The position numbers were made by a program, and so were the translations under genes. The notes below the pieces were generated by a model. The model ran no database searches. It had not been told where the DNA came from and saw only the letters and a list, made by a program, of their open reading frames with translations. From an uncultured Tenacibaculum sp. (GTDB lineage: Bacteria > Bacteroidota > Bacteroidia > Flavobacteriales > Flavobacteriaceae), in NCBI RefSeq assembly GCF_947504135.1, contig NZ_CANNGG010000001.1, forward strand, positions 434,001 to 498,000: DNA of 64,000 nt, written 5' to 3'. This document shows positions 6,474 through 15,797 of this stretch, piece after piece. Within the stretch, counting starts at the first letter, position 1; the number at the start of each line of letters is the position of its first letter.

Positions 6474-8597
6474 TTATAAATTCATACTTAACTGAATACG
6501 TTTTCTAGCAATATCAACTTCTAACACTTTTACCTGAACATGTTGATGCAAACTCACATGTTCATTTACATCTTTAACAAATGTATCAGATAGATTAGAT
6601 ACATGTACCAAGCCACTTTCTTTAATACCTATATCAACAAAGCAACCAAAATTGGTAATATTATTTACAATTCCGGGTAGTATCATACCTGTTCGTACAT
6701 CATCTATTGTTTTAATATGCTCGTTAAAACTAAAAGCTTTGGCTGTTGAACGAGGATCTAATCCTGGTTTTTCCAGCTCTTTTATAATATCTTGTAGCGT
6801 TGGTAATCCGTAAGAATCGGTTACATATTGCTGGAGTTTAATTTGTTTTAAAACAGAAGAGTTACCAATCAAGTCATCTACTTTTTTACCAGCATCTTTG
6901 GCGATTTGTTTTACTAAAGTATAACGTTCTGGATGTACAGCAGAATCATCTAGCGGGTTGTCACCATTTTTAATTCGTAAGAAACCGGCAGATTGCTCAA
7001 AGGCTTTTCCTCCTAAACGAGGTACTTTCTTTATTGCTGTTCTATTTGGAAAAGCTCCGTTTTCGTTTCTATAATTCACAATATTTTCAGCTAATTTAGA
7101 ACCTATACCAGAAACATAGCTTAATAAGGAAGCGCTAGCTGTATTAATGTTTACACCAACTCTGTTTACGCAGTGTTCTACTACAGTATCTAATGATTTT
7201 TTTAATTGTGTTTGATCTACATCGTGCTGATATTGCCCTACGCCAATCGATTTTGCTTCAATTTTTACCAATTCAGCTAAAGGATCAGCTAATCTACGAC
7301 CGATAGAAACAGCTCCACGAACAGTTACATCATAATTAGGGAACTCATCTCGTGCAATTTTTGACGCTGAATAAATAGAAGCTCCCGCTTCACTTACAAC
7401 AAACACTTCTACGGGATTTTTAAAATAGACACTTTTTAGCAAACGTTCAGTTTCTCTTGAAGCAGTTCCGTTACCTATAGCAATAGCTTCAATTTTATAA
7501 GCGTTGGCTAAAGAACTAAGTTTATTCATAGCTTCTTTTGATTGGTTCTGAGGTGCATGCGGAAAAATAGTTTCGTTATGTAACAAATCTCCTTGTTCGT
7601 TTAAACAAACCACTTTACAACCCGTTCTAAATCCAGGATCAATAGCTAAAATTCGTTTTTCACCTAACGGAGAACCTAATAGTAATTGTTGTAGGTTTTT
7701 AGTAAATACTTTGATGGCACTTTCATCTGCTCTTTCTTTAGCAATTGTTAAAGCTTCGTTTGATAGTGCAGGGAACAACAAACGTTTGTATGCATCGGCA
7801 ATAGCTAGTTTAATTTGTTCTGCACATTCGTTATGTGAACGAATAATTCTGTCTTCTATTTTTTGAAGTGCTCGTTCGTCGTCAATACTAATTTTTACAC
7901 GAATGAAACCTTCTTTTTCTGCACGTAAAATAGCTAACAATCTGTGAGAAGGAATTCGACTTAGGTTTTCTTCCCAATCAAAATAATCTTTAAATTTTTG
8001 AGCAGCTTCGTCCTCTTTTTTAGTTTTGACAACCTTGGTTGCAATGGTTGCAAAACGCTCTAATTGATAACGAATATTATTACGGACATCCGTTCGTTCG
8101 TTAATCCATTCAGAAATAATATGACGGGCACCTTCTAAAGCTTCGTCTATTTGTTCTACTTCGTTCGAAATGTATTTTGAAGCAGTAAATTCCAAATCGT
8201 TTACTCGCTGACTCATAATTATCTTCGCCAACGGTTCTAACCCGTTTTTACGAGCTGTTTCTGCTTTAGTTTTTCGTTTCTTCTTATAAGGAAGGTAAAT
8301 ATCCTCTAAGGAGGTTAAGTCTTCTGTCTTTTCAATTTTTGTTTTTAACTCATCAGTTAAAGCATCTTGTTCTTCAATGGCTTTTAAAATTGCTGATTTT
8401 CGTTTTTCTAAGACTTCAAACTGTTCTTTTAGTTGTACAATTTGACCGATTTCAACTTCATCTATATTTCCGGTTTTCTCTTTTCGGTAACGAGCAATAA
8501 AGGGAACGGTACAATCTTCATTTAACAGTTCAATAGTATTTTGAATTGATTTTTGAGAGATTTGAGTACGAGAGGTTATATAGGAGATAAGTTGCAT
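6474..8597 (-). CDS. tex: Tex-family RNA-binding transcription accessory protein
   Basis: The 707-residue length and domain order match Tex: an N-terminal helical region (VPFIARYRKEKTGNIDE), a YqgF/RNase H-like domain (ILAIDPGFRTGCKVVCL near 315), helix-hairpin-helix motifs (VNINTASASLLSYVSGIG near 490) and a C-terminal S1 domain (GMILPGIVNNITNFGCFVDI near 640). Tex binds RNA and is linked to transcription and stress tolerance in other bacteria. It is a single gene, convergent with ssb and separated from the upstream metG by a hairpin terminator. Confidence 0.95.
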   Translation of the reverse strand: MQLISYITSRTQISQKSIQNTIELLNEDCTVPFIARYRKEKTGNIDEVEIGQIVQLKEQFEVLEKRKSAILKAIEEQDALTDELKTKIEKTEDLTSLEDIYLPYKKKRKTKAETARKNGLEPLAKIIMSQRVNDLEFTASKYISNEVEQIDEALEGARHIISEWINERTDVRNNIRYQLERFATIATKVVKTKKEDEAAQKFKDYFDWEENLSRIPSHRLLAILRAEKEGFIRVKISIDDERALQKIEDRIIRSHNECAEQIKLAIADAYKRLLFPALSNEALTIAKERADESAIKVFTKNLQQLLLGSPLGEKRILAIDPGFRTGCKVVCLNEQGDLLHNETIFPHAPQNQSKEAMNKLSSLANAYKIEAIAIGNGTASRETERLLKSVYFKNPVEVFVVSEAGASIYSASKIARDEFPNYDVTVRGAVSIGRRLADPLAELVKIEAKSIGVGQYQHDVDQTQLKKSLDTVVEHCVNRVGVNINTASASLLSYVSGIGSKLAENIVNYRNENGAFPNRTAIKKVPRLGGKAFEQSAGFLRIKNGDNPLDDSAVHPERYTLVKQIAKDAGKKVDDLIGNSSVLKQIKLQQYVTDSYGLPTLQDIIKELEKPGLDPRSTAKAFSFNEHIKTIDDVRTGMILPGIVNNITNFGCFVDIGIKESGLVHVSNLSDTFVKDVNEHVSLHQHVQVKVLEVDIARKRIQLSMNL

Positions 8598-8618
8598 TGA
8601 AAATTATTTTAGAATAAA

Positions 8619-8643
8619 AAACCTCGCAAATTTTGCGAGGTTT
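8619..8643 (-). terminator. terminator downstream of metG
   Basis: Twelve-bp stem (8619-8630 with 8632-8643) containing CCTCGCAAA/TTTGCGAGG; the real loop is slightly larger than the single unpaired base. On the minus strand it is followed by a T-rich run, fitting termination of metG before tex. Confidence 0.8.
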
Positions 8644-8669
8644 CAAATATAGTAAATACAGTTTTTTGT

Positions 8670-10724
8670 TTAAGCTATAAACTCCCCATTATTCACCTTT
8701 TCAGAAGGTTGAACAAATGCTAATTTACCATCAGGAGTATCAGTCATTAAAATCATTCCTTGACTCTCTACACCACGTAGTTTTCTTGGAGCTAAATTGC
8801 ACAGTACAGATACTTGTTGTCCAATGATATCTTCTGGTTTAAAGCTTTCAGCAATTCCAGAAACAATAGTACGTGTGTCAATACCAACATCTACGGTAAG
8901 TTTTAATAATTTTTTGGTTTTTGCTACTTTTTCAGCAGCAACAATAGTTCCTACTCGAATATCCATTTTGGTGAAATCATCAAACTGAATAGTTTCTTTT
9001 TGAGGCTCAACTACTTTGTTAGCAGCTTCATTTGCTTTCTTAGTAGCTTCTAACTTGTCTAGCTGTGTTTGAATTGTAGTATCTTCAATTTTAGAAAATA
9101 ATAATTCAGCTTTATTAATTTGATGATCTGCTGGTAGTAAAATGTCTTTTTCAGCTACATCATTCCAAGAAAGCGTAGTATCAATATTTAAAATTGACTT
9201 TAATTTACTTGAAGTAAACGGTAAAAAAGGTTCTGATAGCACTGCTAAACCTGCTGCGATTTGCAAGGCAACATTCATAATAGTTTTGGTGCGCTCTTCG
9301 TCAACTTTAATTACTTTCCATGGTTCTTCGTCAGCTAAGTATTTATTACCTAAACGCGCTAAATTCATCATTTCTTGAGATGCTTCTCTAAAACGATAAC
9401 GTTCTATAGACTTTGCAATAATATTTGGAAACTGTTGTAATTGCTCTAAAGTGTCTTTGTCAATTTCTGATAACTCCCCCGCAGGTGGTACCTGCCCGTT
9501 GTAGTATTTGTTTGTTAATACTACCACACGATTGATGAAATTTCCAAAAATAGCAACTAACTCGTTGTTGTTTTTTGCTTGAAAATCTTTCCAAGTAAAA
9601 TCATTATCTTTATTTTCAGGAGCGTTAGCTGTTAAGGTATAACGCAATACATCTTGTTGGTCAGGAAACTCCTCTAAGTACTCATGTAACCAAACTGCCC
9701 AATTTTTAGAAGTTGATAGTTTATTTCCTTCTAAGTTTAAAAACTCGTTAGCTGGTACATTTTCTGGTAAAATAAAATCACCATGAGCTTTTAACATAGC
9801 AGGGAAAATAATACAGTGAAATACAATATTATCTTTACCAATAAAGTGAACTAATTTAGTATCGTCTTTTTTCCAATAATCTTCCCAGTTTTTACCTTCT
9901 CGTTCTGCCCATTCTTTAGTAGAAGAGATGTAACCAATAGGAGCATCGAACCATACATATAATACTTTTCCATCAGCACCTTCAACTGGCACAGGAATTC
10001 CCCAATCTAAATCACGGGTTACGGCTCGCGGACGTAAACTGTCATCAATCCAAGATTTACATTGTCCTAATACGTTAGGTTTCCAATCATTTTTATGGCT
10101 TTCTAAAATCCACTCACGTAAAAAAGCTTCGTGTTTATCTAAAGGTAAAAACCAATGTTTAGTTTCTTTTAAGGTAGGAACATTTCCAGTAATAGCTGAT
10201 TTAGGATTAATTAAATCTGTAGCATTATGACTTGTACCACATTTTTCACATTGGTCTCCATAACTTTCTTCGTTTCCACATTTAGGGCATGTACCAATTA
10301 CAAAACGATCTGCTAAAAACTGATTTGCCTCTTCGTCATATAGTTGTTGAGTAACTTCTTCAGTAAATTCACCATCGTTGTATAATTTTGTGAAGAAATC
10401 AGAAGCTGTTTTATGATGAACGTCTGCTGAGGTACGAGAATAGTTATCGAAAGAAATACCAAAATCTTCAAATGACTTTTTGATAATCCCGTTGTACTTA
10501 TCAATAATATCTTGTGGAGTAACACCTTCTTTTTTAGCACGCATAGGTATTGCAACTCCGTGTTCGTCAGAACCACAAATATAGGCTACGTCTTTTCCTT
10601 TTTGACGCAGATAACGTGCATAAATATCTCCAGGAACATACACACCTGCTAAATGCCCAATATGGATTGGTCCATTTGTATAAGGTAATGCTGCTGTAAT
10701 TGTATATCTTTTAGGTGTACTCAT
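8670..10724 (-). CDS. metG: methionyl-tRNA synthetase with C-terminal tRNA-binding domain
   Basis: This 684-residue enzyme charges tRNA-Met. The HIGH-type motif is [14 protein letters not shown] near residue 16-29, the zinc-binding knuckles are CPKCG and CEKCG near 150-165, and the KMSKS equivalent is KLSTSKNW near 340. The last hundred residues ([13 protein letters not shown] onward) form the EMAP/Trbp111-like OB fold that dimerises and helps bind tRNA. The ATG follows a TAnnTTTG promoter element on the minus strand, and the gene ends before a hairpin terminator, so it looks monocistronic. Confidence 0.97.
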   Translation of the reverse strand: MSTPKRYTITAALPYTNGPIHIGHLAGVYVPGDIYARYLRQKGKDVAYICGSDEHGVAIPMRAKKEGVTPQDIIDKYNGIIKKSFEDFGISFDNYSRTSADVHHKTASDFFTKLYNDGEFTEEVTQQLYDEEANQFLADRFVIGTCPKCGNEESYGDQCEKCGTSHNATDLINPKSAITGNVPTLKETKHWFLPLDKHEAFLREWILESHKNDWKPNVLGQCKSWIDDSLRPRAVTRDLDWGIPVPVEGADGKVLYVWFDAPIGYISSTKEWAEREGKNWEDYWKKDDTKLVHFIGKDNIVFHCIIFPAMLKAHGDFILPENVPANEFLNLEGNKLSTSKNWAVWLHEYLEEFPDQQDVLRYTLTANAPENKDNDFTWKDFQAKNNNELVAIFGNFINRVVVLTNKYYNGQVPPAGELSEIDKDTLEQLQQFPNIIAKSIERYRFREASQEMMNLARLGNKYLADEEPWKVIKVDEERTKTIMNVALQIAAGLAVLSEPFLPFTSSKLKSILNIDTTLSWNDVAEKDILLPADHQINKAELLFSKIEDTTIQTQLDKLEATKKANEAANKVVEPQKETIQFDDFTKMDIRVGTIVAAEKVAKTKKLLKLTVDVGIDTRTIVSGIAESFKPEDIIGQQVSVLCNLAPRKLRGVESQGMILMTDTPDGKLAFVQPSEKVNNGEFIA

Positions 10725-10747
10725 GTTTTTCTACTAAAATTAAAGCG

Positions 10748-10755
10748 CAAAAGTA
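10748..10755 (-). promoter_or_regulatory. -7 promoter element of metG
   Basis: TACTTTTG on the minus strand, matching the Bacteroidota -7 consensus TAnnTTTG, lies 24 bases upstream of the metG ATG. A clear -33 element was not identified. Confidence 0.55.
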
Positions 10756-10790
10756 CGAAAAAGCAATTTTTTATACTGTTATAAATTAGG

Positions 10791-10798
10791 TACATTTG
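10791..10798 (+). promoter_or_regulatory. -7 promoter element of the LD-carboxypeptidase gene
   Basis: TACATTTG matches TAnnTTTG and is followed 42 bases later by the ATG. It lies back to back with the metG promoter in the same short divergent region. Confidence 0.5.
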
Positions 10799-10839
10799 AT
10801 GGATTTTAAACTTTTAAGATCAAGAAAAGAGACTTGTTT

Positions 10840-11823
10840 ATGGAAAAAAGAATTTTCATCTTATTTTTTTTACTGATAATTACATCAGTCTATGCGCAAA
10901 ATGAAACCATGAAGTTAACTACACCACCCTATTTGCAAAAGGGAGATACTATTGCAATTGTTGCACCTGCTGGAATTTTAAAGAACCGTAAGCATACTAT
11001 TGATAAGGCAAAAAGCTTAGCAGAAAGCTGGGGGTTGAAAGTGGTATATGGTAAACATATGTTTAATCAGAATGATCATTTTGCTGGTACCGATGAAGAA
11101 CGATGTCAAGATTTTCAAGATGCGTTAGATAATCCTAGCATTAAGGCAATTTGGAGTGCACGTGGAGGGTATGGTTCAGTTAGGATTATTGATAAATTAG
11201 ATTTTACGAAGTTTAAACAGCATCCTAAATGGATTGTTGGTTATTCTGATATTACAGCTTTTCATAATCATATTCATAATTTAGGAATAGAAACGCTACA
11301 TGCTATGATGTGTACAAGTATGGAAGAAAAACCAGAAGAACTTGTAGAAACAATTGCTACTTTTAAGAAAGCATTATTTGGAGAAAAGTTACGCTATGAA
11401 GTTCCTTCTTCAAAAGAGAATAGAGAAGGAAATGTGTCAGGAGAATTGGTAGGAGGTAACATTGCCATTTTAGCTTCGATGTTGGGATCGGATAGTCAAA
11501 TTTCTACTGATGGTAAAATTTTATTTATTGAAGAAATAGGAGAATATAAATATTCGATTGATCGAATGTTACAGAGTTTAAAAAGAGCAGGGTATTTTAC
11601 AAAAGTTAATGCTATTATTGTAGGGGATATGACCAAGATAAAAAGAAATACCACTCCATGGGGGAGTTCAATTGAACAACTAATTTTAGAGGTTGTTCCA
11701 AAAGATATTCCCATTCTTTTTAATTTTCCTGCAGGGCATGAGCCAGATAATAGAGCATTAATTTTAGGAAGAGAAGTTTCTTTAAGTGTTCAAAAAGAAA
11801 CTTCTACAGTACTATTTAAGTAA
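10840..11823 (+). CDS. exported LD-carboxypeptidase (peptidase family S66)
   Basis: This 327-residue protein has a signal peptide (MEKRIFILFFLLIITSVYAQ). The S66 domain that follows shows GDTIAIVAPAG near the N terminus, WIVGYSDITAFH with the presumed nucleophile Ser, LFIEEIGEYKYSIDRML and, near the end, PAGHEPDNRALILG, which carries the conserved His. The family cleaves the L,D bond of murein tetrapeptides during peptidoglycan recycling or acts as a microcin-immunity enzyme (MccF). The export signal suggests a periplasmic role. I chose the ATG at 10840; the in-frame TTG two codons earlier adds only two residues. Confidence 0.92.
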   Translation: MEKRIFILFFLLIITSVYAQNETMKLTTPPYLQKGDTIAIVAPAGILKNRKHTIDKAKSLAESWGLKVVYGKHMFNQNDHFAGTDEERCQDFQDALDNPSIKAIWSARGGYGSVRIIDKLDFTKFKQHPKWIVGYSDITAFHNHIHNLGIETLHAMMCTSMEEKPEELVETIATFKKALFGEKLRYEVPSSKENREGNVSGELVGGNIAILASMLGSDSQISTDGKILFIEEIGEYKYSIDRMLQSLKRAGYFTKVNAIIVGDMTKIKRNTTPWGSSIEQLILEVVPKDIPILFNFPAGHEPDNRALILGREVSLSVQKETSTVLFK

Positions 11824-11824
11824 A

Positions 11825-12031
11825 TTATTTTTTATCTTTTCGAGTGTTTATCCCAAATAAACGATATAATGGGCAAAAATTAATAAAACTAGTAATTAAC
11901 AAAATAATTGCCAGTATAAGTAAAGCATTACCTAAAATTCCTGAGATAATTTCAAAGTAAGAAAGTGCCGCAATTAGTAAAGCAATTAGTGTTCTAATAG
12001 CTTTGTCGGTGTTTCCCATATTTTTTTTCAT
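11825..12031 (-). CDS. small DUF2892 (YgaP-like) membrane protein
   Basis: This 68-residue protein starts MKKNMGNTDKAIR, then has two hydrophobic helices with the NFCPLYRLFGINT turn at the end. This is the pattern of the YgaP transmembrane domain family (DUF2892), which forms small inner-membrane hairpins. The function in stand-alone form is unknown. It is convergent with the LD-carboxypeptidase gene and divergent from yraN. Confidence 0.85.
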   Translation of the reverse strand: MKKNMGNTDKAIRTLIALLIAALSYFEIISGILGNALLILAIILLITSFINFCPLYRLFGINTRKDKK

Positions 12032-12070
12032 GGTAGATAGTTTTAAGGTTATTCAAATATAAGTTTTTAT

Positions 12071-12430
12071 ATGGCACAACACAATGAGCTTGGTAAGAAA
12101 GGAGAGCAGTTAGCAGTTGATTATCTATTGAAAAATGGGTATGAAATTGTTGAAAAGAATTATCGTTTTCAAAAAGCAGAAGTAGATATTATCGCTAAAA
12201 AAGACAATGTGTTAATAGCTGTTGAAGTGAAAACAAGATCATCTATCGATTTTGGTAATCCCCAAGATTTTGTGAATCCGAAGAAAATAAAATTACTAGT
12301 AAGTTCTATTGATAATTATGTAAATGACCGAGATCTAGATGTTGAAGTTCGATTTGATATAATTGCTATTTTACGAGAACAAGGAGCGTTTAAAATAGAG
12401 CATATTAAAGATGCCTTTCTATATTTTTAA
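12071..12430 (+). CDS. yraN: YraN family (UPF0102) endonuclease-fold protein
   Basis: This 119-residue protein has the full UPF0102 pattern: LGKKGEQLAVDYLLKNGYEI at the start, then AEVDIIAKKDNVLIAVEVKTR, which holds the D...ExK residues of a restriction-endonuclease-like core, and the terminal DAFLYF. YraN proteins are conserved but poorly characterised and may process DNA junctions or branched structures. It is a single gene followed by a strong hairpin terminator. Confidence 0.93.
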   Translation: MAQHNELGKKGEQLAVDYLLKNGYEIVEKNYRFQKAEVDIIAKKDNVLIAVEVKTRSSIDFGNPQDFVNPKKIKLLVSSIDNYVNDRDLDVEVRFDIIAILREQGAFKIEHIKDAFLYF

Positions 12431-12435
12431 AGAAT

Positions 12436-12471
12436 AAAAAAGCTCAACAAATAATTTTGTTGAGCTTTTTT
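12436..12471 (+). terminator. bidirectional terminator between yraN and the TlpA-like gene
   Basis: Fifteen-bp stem (12436-12450 with 12457-12471) containing AGCTCAACAA/TTGTTGAGCT, with A and T runs on both sides, lying between two convergent genes. Confidence 0.85.
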
Positions 12472-12492
12472 GTGAGGTTTTAATTGAGTGGA

Positions 12493-13878
12493 TTAATTGT
12501 TTTTACCACCATTAAAATATTTTTCTACATCTTCTTCGTGATCAGGCATTGCAATAATTTTTTTGTCTTTGTCTAAAACGAAGTATGAAGGTGTACCCAA
12601 TAAGTTATATTTTCTTACTGTTTCATTATCAAATTTGTATTCAGGGTGTGTTCCTATAGCATTGTGCCACTCAGGTAAACTTTTAACAAATTCCGTCCAT
12701 TCAGTTGCATCATGTTCTATACCGAAAGAAATAACAGAAATTTCTTTATGCGTTTGCATGAATTTATATAATTCAGGTATTTCTTTTACACAGTGTGGGC
12801 AACCCGTACTCCAAAATACTAACAAGTACTTTTCTGCGTCGTTTAAGGTAGATAACTTGAACTCTTGTCCGTTTTCTTCCCATGAAAAATCAGGAGCAAC
12901 TCTACCTACGGTTGCAAGTAATATATCTAACTTTTCTTTTTTAAATTCAGCATCTTGGTCTTCATCAGGTAGCTCATCAAAATATTCTTCGAACATCCAA
13001 TCTACAGCAGGACCATTACGTTTATCTGTAAGTGCACTAATTAAGTAGTAAGTAACAGCTTTTTCTAATTTGTCAGAAGAAATTTTCTTCATAACATTTT
13101 TGATTGACTCTTTAATTAATTCTTGCTGTACTTCTTTATCTTCAGAATAATTTAAATAAAATACATAATCACTGATTTTATCAATTAAGAAAGAAGAATT
13201 AAATAAGTCTTCATTTTTAAAGTCTACATACTCAAAGAAGTTTTCACTAGTGGCAGATAAATAATCTTGAATATTATCGTGAGGATTGCTAGAGTTATAT
13301 CGGCGAGATGCTTTAATAAAGCTATTTACTAACATTCCTTCAGACTTGTTTTCATACGTTTTTTGTACATCCTCAAGTTCTTTAACTTCTTTCTTATAGG
13401 CTTTTTTTGTGCTTTTATCTTCAGTTTCTATATAAGAAGCTTGATATGAATCTATCTTTTTTTGTACAGCATTATACGCTTGTAGGTATTCACTATACAG
13501 TTTATTTTCTCTAGAGCTTGTAAAAACTACAGCAGATTGATCTGAAAATTTAGGGTTGAAAACGAATTCAACATTTTCTTTGTTAAAGAAGAAATCAACA
13601 AACCCTGCTCCAGTATTTCTATAAGTAGCTCTATATGCACCAGGAGCTGCTGTGCCTGGGAGCTCAAAGCTAAATTTACCTAGTATTTGCTTTTCTCCAC
13701 TAATAATTACAGTGTCGAGTTTAATTGTAGTATTTGCTACAAAGTTTTGTTTAGCTCCTTCTATTTTGTACAAAATTACCCAATCACCTTTATCTGGAGG
13801 AGTCATAGTACCTTTAACAGTATATTGAGCATTAACAAGTGATGTGGTAAATATTAATAGAGCGAGTAATTTTTTCAT
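12493..13878 (-). CDS. exported TlpA-like thiol-disulfide oxidoreductase with long N-terminal domain
   Basis: The 461-residue protein has a signal peptide ending near QYTVKG, an N-terminal beta-rich DUF4369-like domain (about 20-130), a helical middle (130-320) and a C-terminal thioredoxin fold. The active site is FWSTGCPHCVKE with the CPHC redox pair, followed by the cis-Pro region GTPSYFVLDKDKKI. Such proteins reduce or exchange disulfides in the periplasm of Bacteroidota. The gene stands alone and is divergent from the SDR gene. Confidence 0.9.
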   Translation of the reverse strand: MKKLLALLIFTTSLVNAQYTVKGTMTPPDKGDWVILYKIEGAKQNFVANTTIKLDTVIISGEKQILGKFSFELPGTAAPGAYRATYRNTGAGFVDFFFNKENVEFVFNPKFSDQSAVVFTSSRENKLYSEYLQAYNAVQKKIDSYQASYIETEDKSTKKAYKKEVKELEDVQKTYENKSEGMLVNSFIKASRRYNSSNPHDNIQDYLSATSENFFEYVDFKNEDLFNSSFLIDKISDYVFYLNYSEDKEVQQELIKESIKNVMKKISSDKLEKAVTYYLISALTDKRNGPAVDWMFEEYFDELPDEDQDAEFKKEKLDILLATVGRVAPDFSWEENGQEFKLSTLNDAEKYLLVFWSTGCPHCVKEIPELYKFMQTHKEISVISFGIEHDATEWTEFVKSLPEWHNAIGTHPEYKFDNETVRKYNLLGTPSYFVLDKDKKIIAMPDHEEDVEKYFNGGKNN

Positions 13879-14004
13879 TATAATATTTTAAAGAGTTACT
13901 TATAAGGTTTTAAAACTAGGTATTTACAAACTTCTATCCAAGAAGTATACCACATTTATTTTTTCTTATGTATTTTAGAAATGTTTTTTTAATTGTTTGA
14001 TAAC

Positions 14005-14799
14005 ATGAAATTTAAAGATCAGGTGTTTTGGATTACTGGTGCTTCATCAGGTATAGGAAAATCTTTAACTATTGAATTGGCTAATCTAGGAGCAAAATTA
14101 ATTATCTCTTCAAGAAACGAGAGTGCTTTAATTGAAGTAAAGAATCAATGTAAGTTTCCTGAAAAGGTTGCTATTCTTACGTTAGATTTAGAGGTTTATG
14201 AAAGTTTAGCTAGTAAAGTAGCCAAAGCTATTTCATTTTTTGGTAGAATAGATGTTTTAGTAAATAATGGAGGAATTAGCCAACGATCATTGGTAAAAGA
14301 TACTTCAATTCAGGTTGACAAACGATTGATGGATGTTAATTATTTAGGAACGGTTGCTTTAACCAAAGCATTATTACCACATTTTATTGAAAATAAATCG
14401 GGGCATTTTGTGGTTACTACTAGTATCGTTGGTAAAATAGGAACTCCATTACGTTCTACTTATGCCGCTACCAAACATGCTTTACATGGTTTTTTTGATA
14501 GTTTACGAGCAGAACATTTTAAAGATAACATTCATGTAACTTTAATTTGCCCTGGTTTTGTAACTACCAACGTTTCAAAAAATGCGTTGACAGGTGATGG
14601 AACGCCACAAAATACGATGGATACAGCCACGGCAAACGGTATTCATCCTGATGAGTTTGCTAAGCAAATGTTGAAAGCTATTCGTAATAAACGAGAAGAG
14701 GTATATATTGCCGGAGTTAAGGAAAAACTTGGAGTTTATACCAAACGTTTCTTTCCGAAGTTACTATCTAAAATGATTCGAAAATTAAGTGTTACTTAA
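14005..14799 (+). CDS. short-chain dehydrogenase/reductase (SDR)
   Basis: This 264-residue classical SDR has the cofactor loop TGASSGIGKSL near the N terminus, NNGGIS (the NNAG equivalent) near 90, a catalytic Ser in TTSIVGK and the Tyr-x3-Lys as YAATKHA near 155. The C-terminal region has a possible membrane-associated end (FFPKLLSKMIRKL), as in the DHRS7-like SDRs. The substrate is unknown. I chose ATG 14005 over an in-frame TTG four codons upstream. It overlaps the convergent downstream gene by four bases at the stop codons. Confidence 0.92.
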   Translation: MKFKDQVFWITGASSGIGKSLTIELANLGAKLIISSRNESALIEVKNQCKFPEKVAILTLDLEVYESLASKVAKAISFFGRIDVLVNNGGISQRSLVKDTSIQVDKRLMDVNYLGTVALTKALLPHFIENKSGHFVVTTSIVGKIGTPLRSTYAATKHALHGFFDSLRAEHFKDNIHVTLICPGFVTTNVSKNALTGDGTPQNTMDTATANGIHPDEFAKQMLKAIRNKREEVYIAGVKEKLGVYTKRFFPKLLSKMIRKLSVT

Positions 14800-15152
14800 T
14801 TAAAAAAGTCAATTACTTCAAAATAGTTAATAATAGCTTCTTTCATTAAAACCGACTGCTCTCCTGGTTTTAAAGTAGGAAGCTCAGTTAAGGTTTTATA
14901 GTGAGGCCAACCATCATTATCAAAAAAATCGAATTCATAGTATCCGTAAGGCTCTAACAACTTACAAATTGCTATGTGCATTAGGTTAACTTTCTCATCT
15001 TTTTTAAATTTTCTATGACCTTGTCCGAGTTCTTGAACACCAATTAAATAAATAATTCCATCTATATTTAGTTCATCACCGTCAGCAAATTGTTGTGATA
15101 ATTGAGTTACCACGAAGTCCCATTTTTCTTTTAAGTTGGTTTCTTTAGTCAT
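14796..15152 (-). CDS. conserved hypothetical protein of Flavobacteriia
   Basis: This 118-residue soluble protein is not assigned to a family with a known function. It is acidic, with a conserved-looking core (DGIIYLIGVQELGQG near 30-45 and YYEFDFFDNDGWPHY near 75-90). From memory, similar short proteins occur widely in Flavobacteriia next to unrelated genes. There is no signal peptide or membrane segment. A TAnnTTTG element on the minus strand (15172-15179) lies 20 bases upstream of the ATG and supports this start. Confidence 0.8.
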   Translation of the reverse strand: MTKETNLKEKWDFVVTQLSQQFADGDELNIDGIIYLIGVQELGQGHRKFKKDEKVNLMHIAICKLLEPYGYYEFDFFDNDGWPHYKTLTELPTLKPGEQSVLMKEAIINYFEVIDFFN

Positions 15153-15171
15153 TTGTGTTTTTTAGAAAAAG

Positions 15172-15179
15172 CAAAGATA
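15172..15179 (-). promoter_or_regulatory. -7 promoter element of the gene ending at 14796
   Basis: TATCTTTG on the minus strand, a match to TAnnTTTG, 20 bases before the ATG at 15152. Confidence 0.5.
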
Positions 15180-15192
15180 CAAATGAGTTATG

Positions 15193-15200
15193 TATATTTG
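15193..15200 (+). promoter_or_regulatory. -7 promoter element of the CvpA-family gene
   Basis: TATATTTG matches TAnnTTTG and lies 25 bases before the ATG at 15225, back to back with the opposite-strand element. Confidence 0.5.
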
Positions 15201-15224
15201 AGCATGTAATTTGTTTTCACACTT

Positions 15225-15758
15225 ATGAATACTTTTGATATTATTATCACAGCTTTGTTGCTCTTCGGTTTTGTAAGAGGTATTATGAAAGGGCTTTTTG
15301 TTGAAATAGCTTCGTTGGTAGCCTTGGTTGCTGGAGTTTATGGAGCGATTCACTTTTCGTATTTTATTGGAGATTGGTTAAAAAATAGTGTTACTTGGGA
15401 TGAAAAGTATATTTCTCTAGCGGCTTTTGCAGGAACTTTTGTAGTGATAATTATTGTAATTGCTTTACTCGGTAAAATACTAACTAAAATAGCTGATTTT
15501 GCTTCACTTGGAATTTTAAATAAGATTTTAGGTGGTGTTTTTGGAGCTTTAAAAATTGGATTAATTTTAAGTGTAGTTTTTATTTTCTTTGGAAAAATGA
15601 ATGACACCATTCCGTTTGTAAAACAAGAAAGTTTAGAAGAGTCTATTTTATACAAACCCGTAAAAAAAATAGCACCAACCATTTTTCCATCAATTATTAA
15701 AGATGAAGAAAAGGAGGAGGGAGAAAAGAATACTTTAGAGTTAGATCTCAATATATAA
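15225..15758 (+). CDS. CvpA family membrane protein
   Basis: This 177-residue protein has four predicted hydrophobic helices, with the family start NTFDIIITALLLFGFVRGIMKG and the conserved GFVRGIMKGLFVEI turn, followed by GILNKILGGVFGALK. CvpA homologues are needed for colicin V production in E. coli and, in other bacteria, for envelope resistance to bile or other stresses; the molecular role is unknown. The C-terminal 30 residues are soluble and acidic. A terminator hairpin follows directly. Confidence 0.9.
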   Translation: MNTFDIIITALLLFGFVRGIMKGLFVEIASLVALVAGVYGAIHFSYFIGDWLKNSVTWDEKYISLAAFAGTFVVIIIVIALLGKILTKIADFASLGILNKILGGVFGALKIGLILSVVFIFFGKMNDTIPFVKQESLEESILYKPVKKIAPTIFPSIIKDEEKEEGEKNTLELDLNI

Positions 15759-15762
15759 AAAC

Positions 15763-15792
15763 AAAAACGGATGAAAAGTTTCATCCGTTTTT
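15763..15792 (+). terminator. bidirectional terminator between cvpA-like gene and carbonic anhydrase
   Basis: Stem of up to 14 bp around ACGGATGAAA/TTTCATCCGT, with A and T runs on both sides, between convergent genes. Confidence 0.85.
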
Positions 15793-15797
15793 ATTTT

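Noticed and set aside
12563..13048. Open frame of 161 codons on the plus strand opposite the TlpA-like gene
   Set aside because: Shadow of the real gene; cysteine- and serine-rich by reverse reading only.
15350..15784. Open frame of 144 codons on the minus strand opposite the CvpA-family gene
   Set aside because: It is antisense to a recognised membrane protein and has the composition of a shadow frame.
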